From: an uncultured Sphingomonadaceae bacterium
GTDB taxonomy: Bacteria; Pseudomonadota; Alphaproteobacteria; Sphingomonadales; Sphingomonadaceae
Direction: 5' to 3'
Assembly (NCBI GenBank): GCA_947497315.1
Contig: CANMFX010000002.1
Coordinates: forward strand, 899,595-963,594
DNA: 64,000 nucleotides
In this document: positions 63,236-64,000 of the stretch, in pieces
Layout of the letters: each line of letters opens with the position of its first letter
Numbering within the stretch: the first letter of the stretch is position 1
Translations under genes and position numbers: made by a program
The notes under the pieces: model-generated
What the model was told of the DNA's origin: nothing
Database searches by the model: none
Seen by the model: only the letters and a program-made list of their open reading frames with translations

Positions 63236-63252
63236 TGTGTATCTAGTGCACA
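63236..63252. promoter_or_regulatory. operator TGTGTA-N5-TGCACA (site 3)
   Basis: A second 17-bp palindrome of the same type, 33 bp after site 2 and 33 bases before the start of the Ala-rich gene. Confidence 0.62.
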
Positions 63253-63285
63253 ACGTCTCTATCGAAACAAACGGTAGAGGCATAC

Positions 63286-64000
63286 ATGCAACCCAATATC
63301 CAGACTGGCCCGTTCATTGCATTTCACGATGACGCGGCGCTGCAATCCAAAATGCTGGCGTCTGTTGATGCCCATGTAAAAGCCGATCAAATCATTCAGG
63401 GTGAATATGGTAAATTTGAAGATGCGGATACCATGAAAGGTTTCCGTGGTTGCTTTATCGGCTGCACTATCCATGCCCACAAGAACGGTGATGCGAAACA
63501 CTTTGATAGCAACGAGGGTGTATTTGAGGCTTATGGCTTCCCCGCCCCACTAACGCGTATTTGCGAAAAGATATTTGAGGGGGTTCACAAAGATCATGCT
63601 CCTTGGTTTTTCAAATCCGTTCCCAATGCCCTGAATAAGGGCGCTGATCTATCACTGGTCCATTGGGAATTCCTGCATTGGATGGTCAAGGACACCCTCA
63701 AAAAGCACGGCACCGCCGAAGTGAAAAAAGGGTGTTCTAAATCCGTCGCGGTTCTCCGCGATCTAGCCAAAGGAATTAAGGTAACGCGAAGTCGGGCATT
63801 GACCGCGCGAAAAGATGCTGCTGCTTATGCTGCTGCTGCTGCTTATGCTGCTGCTGCTGCTTATGCTGCTGATGCTGATGATGCTGCTTATGATGCTGCT
63901 GCTGCTGCTTATGCTGCTGCTTATGCTGCTGCTTATGCTGCTGATGCTGATGATGCTGCTTATGATGCTGCTGCTGCTGCTTATGCTGCTGCTTATGCTG
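63286..64000 (+). CDS. phage early protein with Ala/Tyr/Asp repeat (3' end outside window)
   Basis: The frame runs at least 238 codons to the window edge. Residues 1-175 form a globular part with GCFIGCTIHAHKN and LVHWEFLHWMVKD motifs, a type I recall from phage early regions without known function. From residue 177 on the protein is only Ala, Tyr and Asp in AAAYAAAAAYAADADDA style. Every alanine in this tract is GCT. The ATG at 63286 has a GTAGAGG site. Confidence 0.72.
   Translation, partial: MQPNIQTGPFIAFHDDAALQSKMLASVDAHVKADQIIQGEYGKFEDADTMKGFRGCFIGCTIHAHKNGDAKHFDSNEGVFEAYGFPAPLTRICEKIFEGVHKDHAPWFFKSVPNALNKGADLSLVHWEFLHWMVKDTLKKHGTAEVKKGCSKSVAVLRDLAKGIKVTRSRALTARKDAAAYAAAAAYAAAAAYAADADDAAYDAAAAAYAAAYAAAYAADADDAAYDAAAAAYAAAYA
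63818..64000 (+). repeat. GCT/TAT/GAT trinucleotide tract with 72-bp direct repeat
   Basis: The coding tract consists almost only of GCT, TAT and GAT codons. The block starting GATGCTGATGATGCTGCT at 63871 recurs at 63943, a period of 72 bp (24 codons). It is still running at the edge of the window. Confidence 0.85.

Larger units (their letters stand above)
29957..64000. mobile_element. P22-like (podoviral) prophage, left part
   Basis: Everything from shortly after the tRNA to the right edge is phage-type. It has small overlapping early genes, a replication module, a complete head-tail-lysis module in podovirus order, and a repressor/Cro switch. Gene density, ATGA couplings and gene size differ sharply from the left region. 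No integrase, excisionase or right attachment site is visible, so the element continues past 64000. The left boundary is placed by gene content only. Confidence 0.9.

Noticed and set aside
63818..64000. CRISPR-like array from the regular repeats at the right edge
   Set aside because: The tract is an in-frame trinucleotide repeat without unique spacers; it is coding. No CRISPR array is visible in the window.

Overview
The left 30 kb is chromosome of an alphaproteobacterium, most likely a sphingomonad of moderate GC (Sphingorhabdus/Parasphingorhabdus-like; inferred from gene content, not from a search). The evidence is the gene order dusB-ntrB-ntrC-ntrY-ntrX-hfq-hflX next to mazG, a fused ispDF, a double-domain Hfq and lipA-ratA. 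The right 34 kb is the larger part of a short-tailed, P22-like prophage whose right end, including any integrase, lies outside the window.

Host region. 1-4444: holB (5' truncated), metG, tatD, a PhnP-like metallo-hydrolase and a membrane aspartyl protease, all rightward and nearly contiguous. 4520-7232: a small HTH protein, a short unknown gene, a nitroreductase and a beta-lactamase-fold hydrolase. 7463-17419: mazG faces a leftward block of dusB, ntrBC, ntrYX, hfq and hflX, which joins nitrogen-responsive two-component control to RNA-based control. 17493-24474: ispDF, an exported protein, pncC, then ratA and lipA leftward, then a bicarbonate-transporter / PII-like / beta-carbonic-anhydrase operon, an FMN flavoprotein and a NYN-LOTUS protein. 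24563-29694: an FG-GAP propeller protein, ettA, an M28 peptidase with a small lipoprotein, and a PilZ-like protein. A tRNA-Pro(TGG) gene (29879-29955) marks the edge of chromosomal content.

Prophage. 30224-34284 is a rightward train of small, translationally coupled genes: a PPCQ-motif protein, several zinc ribbons and a Lar-type anti-restriction protein. 34301-55320 is the leftward late region. In transcription order it holds a possible regulator, two virion proteins, the terminase subunits, portal, scaffold, DUF4043-type major capsid, gp4-like and gp10-like tail proteins, ejection proteins, tailspike, M23 endolysin, holin candidate and overlapping spanins. 55321-62300 is the leftward early/replication region: Cro-like protein, a GIY-YIG/HTH fusion, HTH proteins, a methyltransferase, a DUF1064 nuclease, a DnaB helicase, a DUF1376 protein, and four genes under 60 codons (27, 53, 57 and 59 residues) that I translated by eye. 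62395-64000 is the rightward immunity side: XRE repressor, a membrane-anchored protein, and a gene with a long Ala/Tyr/Asp repeat that runs off the window.

The lysogeny switch can be read from the DNA. A 17-bp palindrome, TGTGYA-N5-TGCACA, occurs in the Cro/repressor intergenic region and as a pair 33 bp apart before the last gene. Terminators lie between the early and late operons, after the capsid gene and before the tailspike gene. No intergenic stretch exceeds 300 bases.
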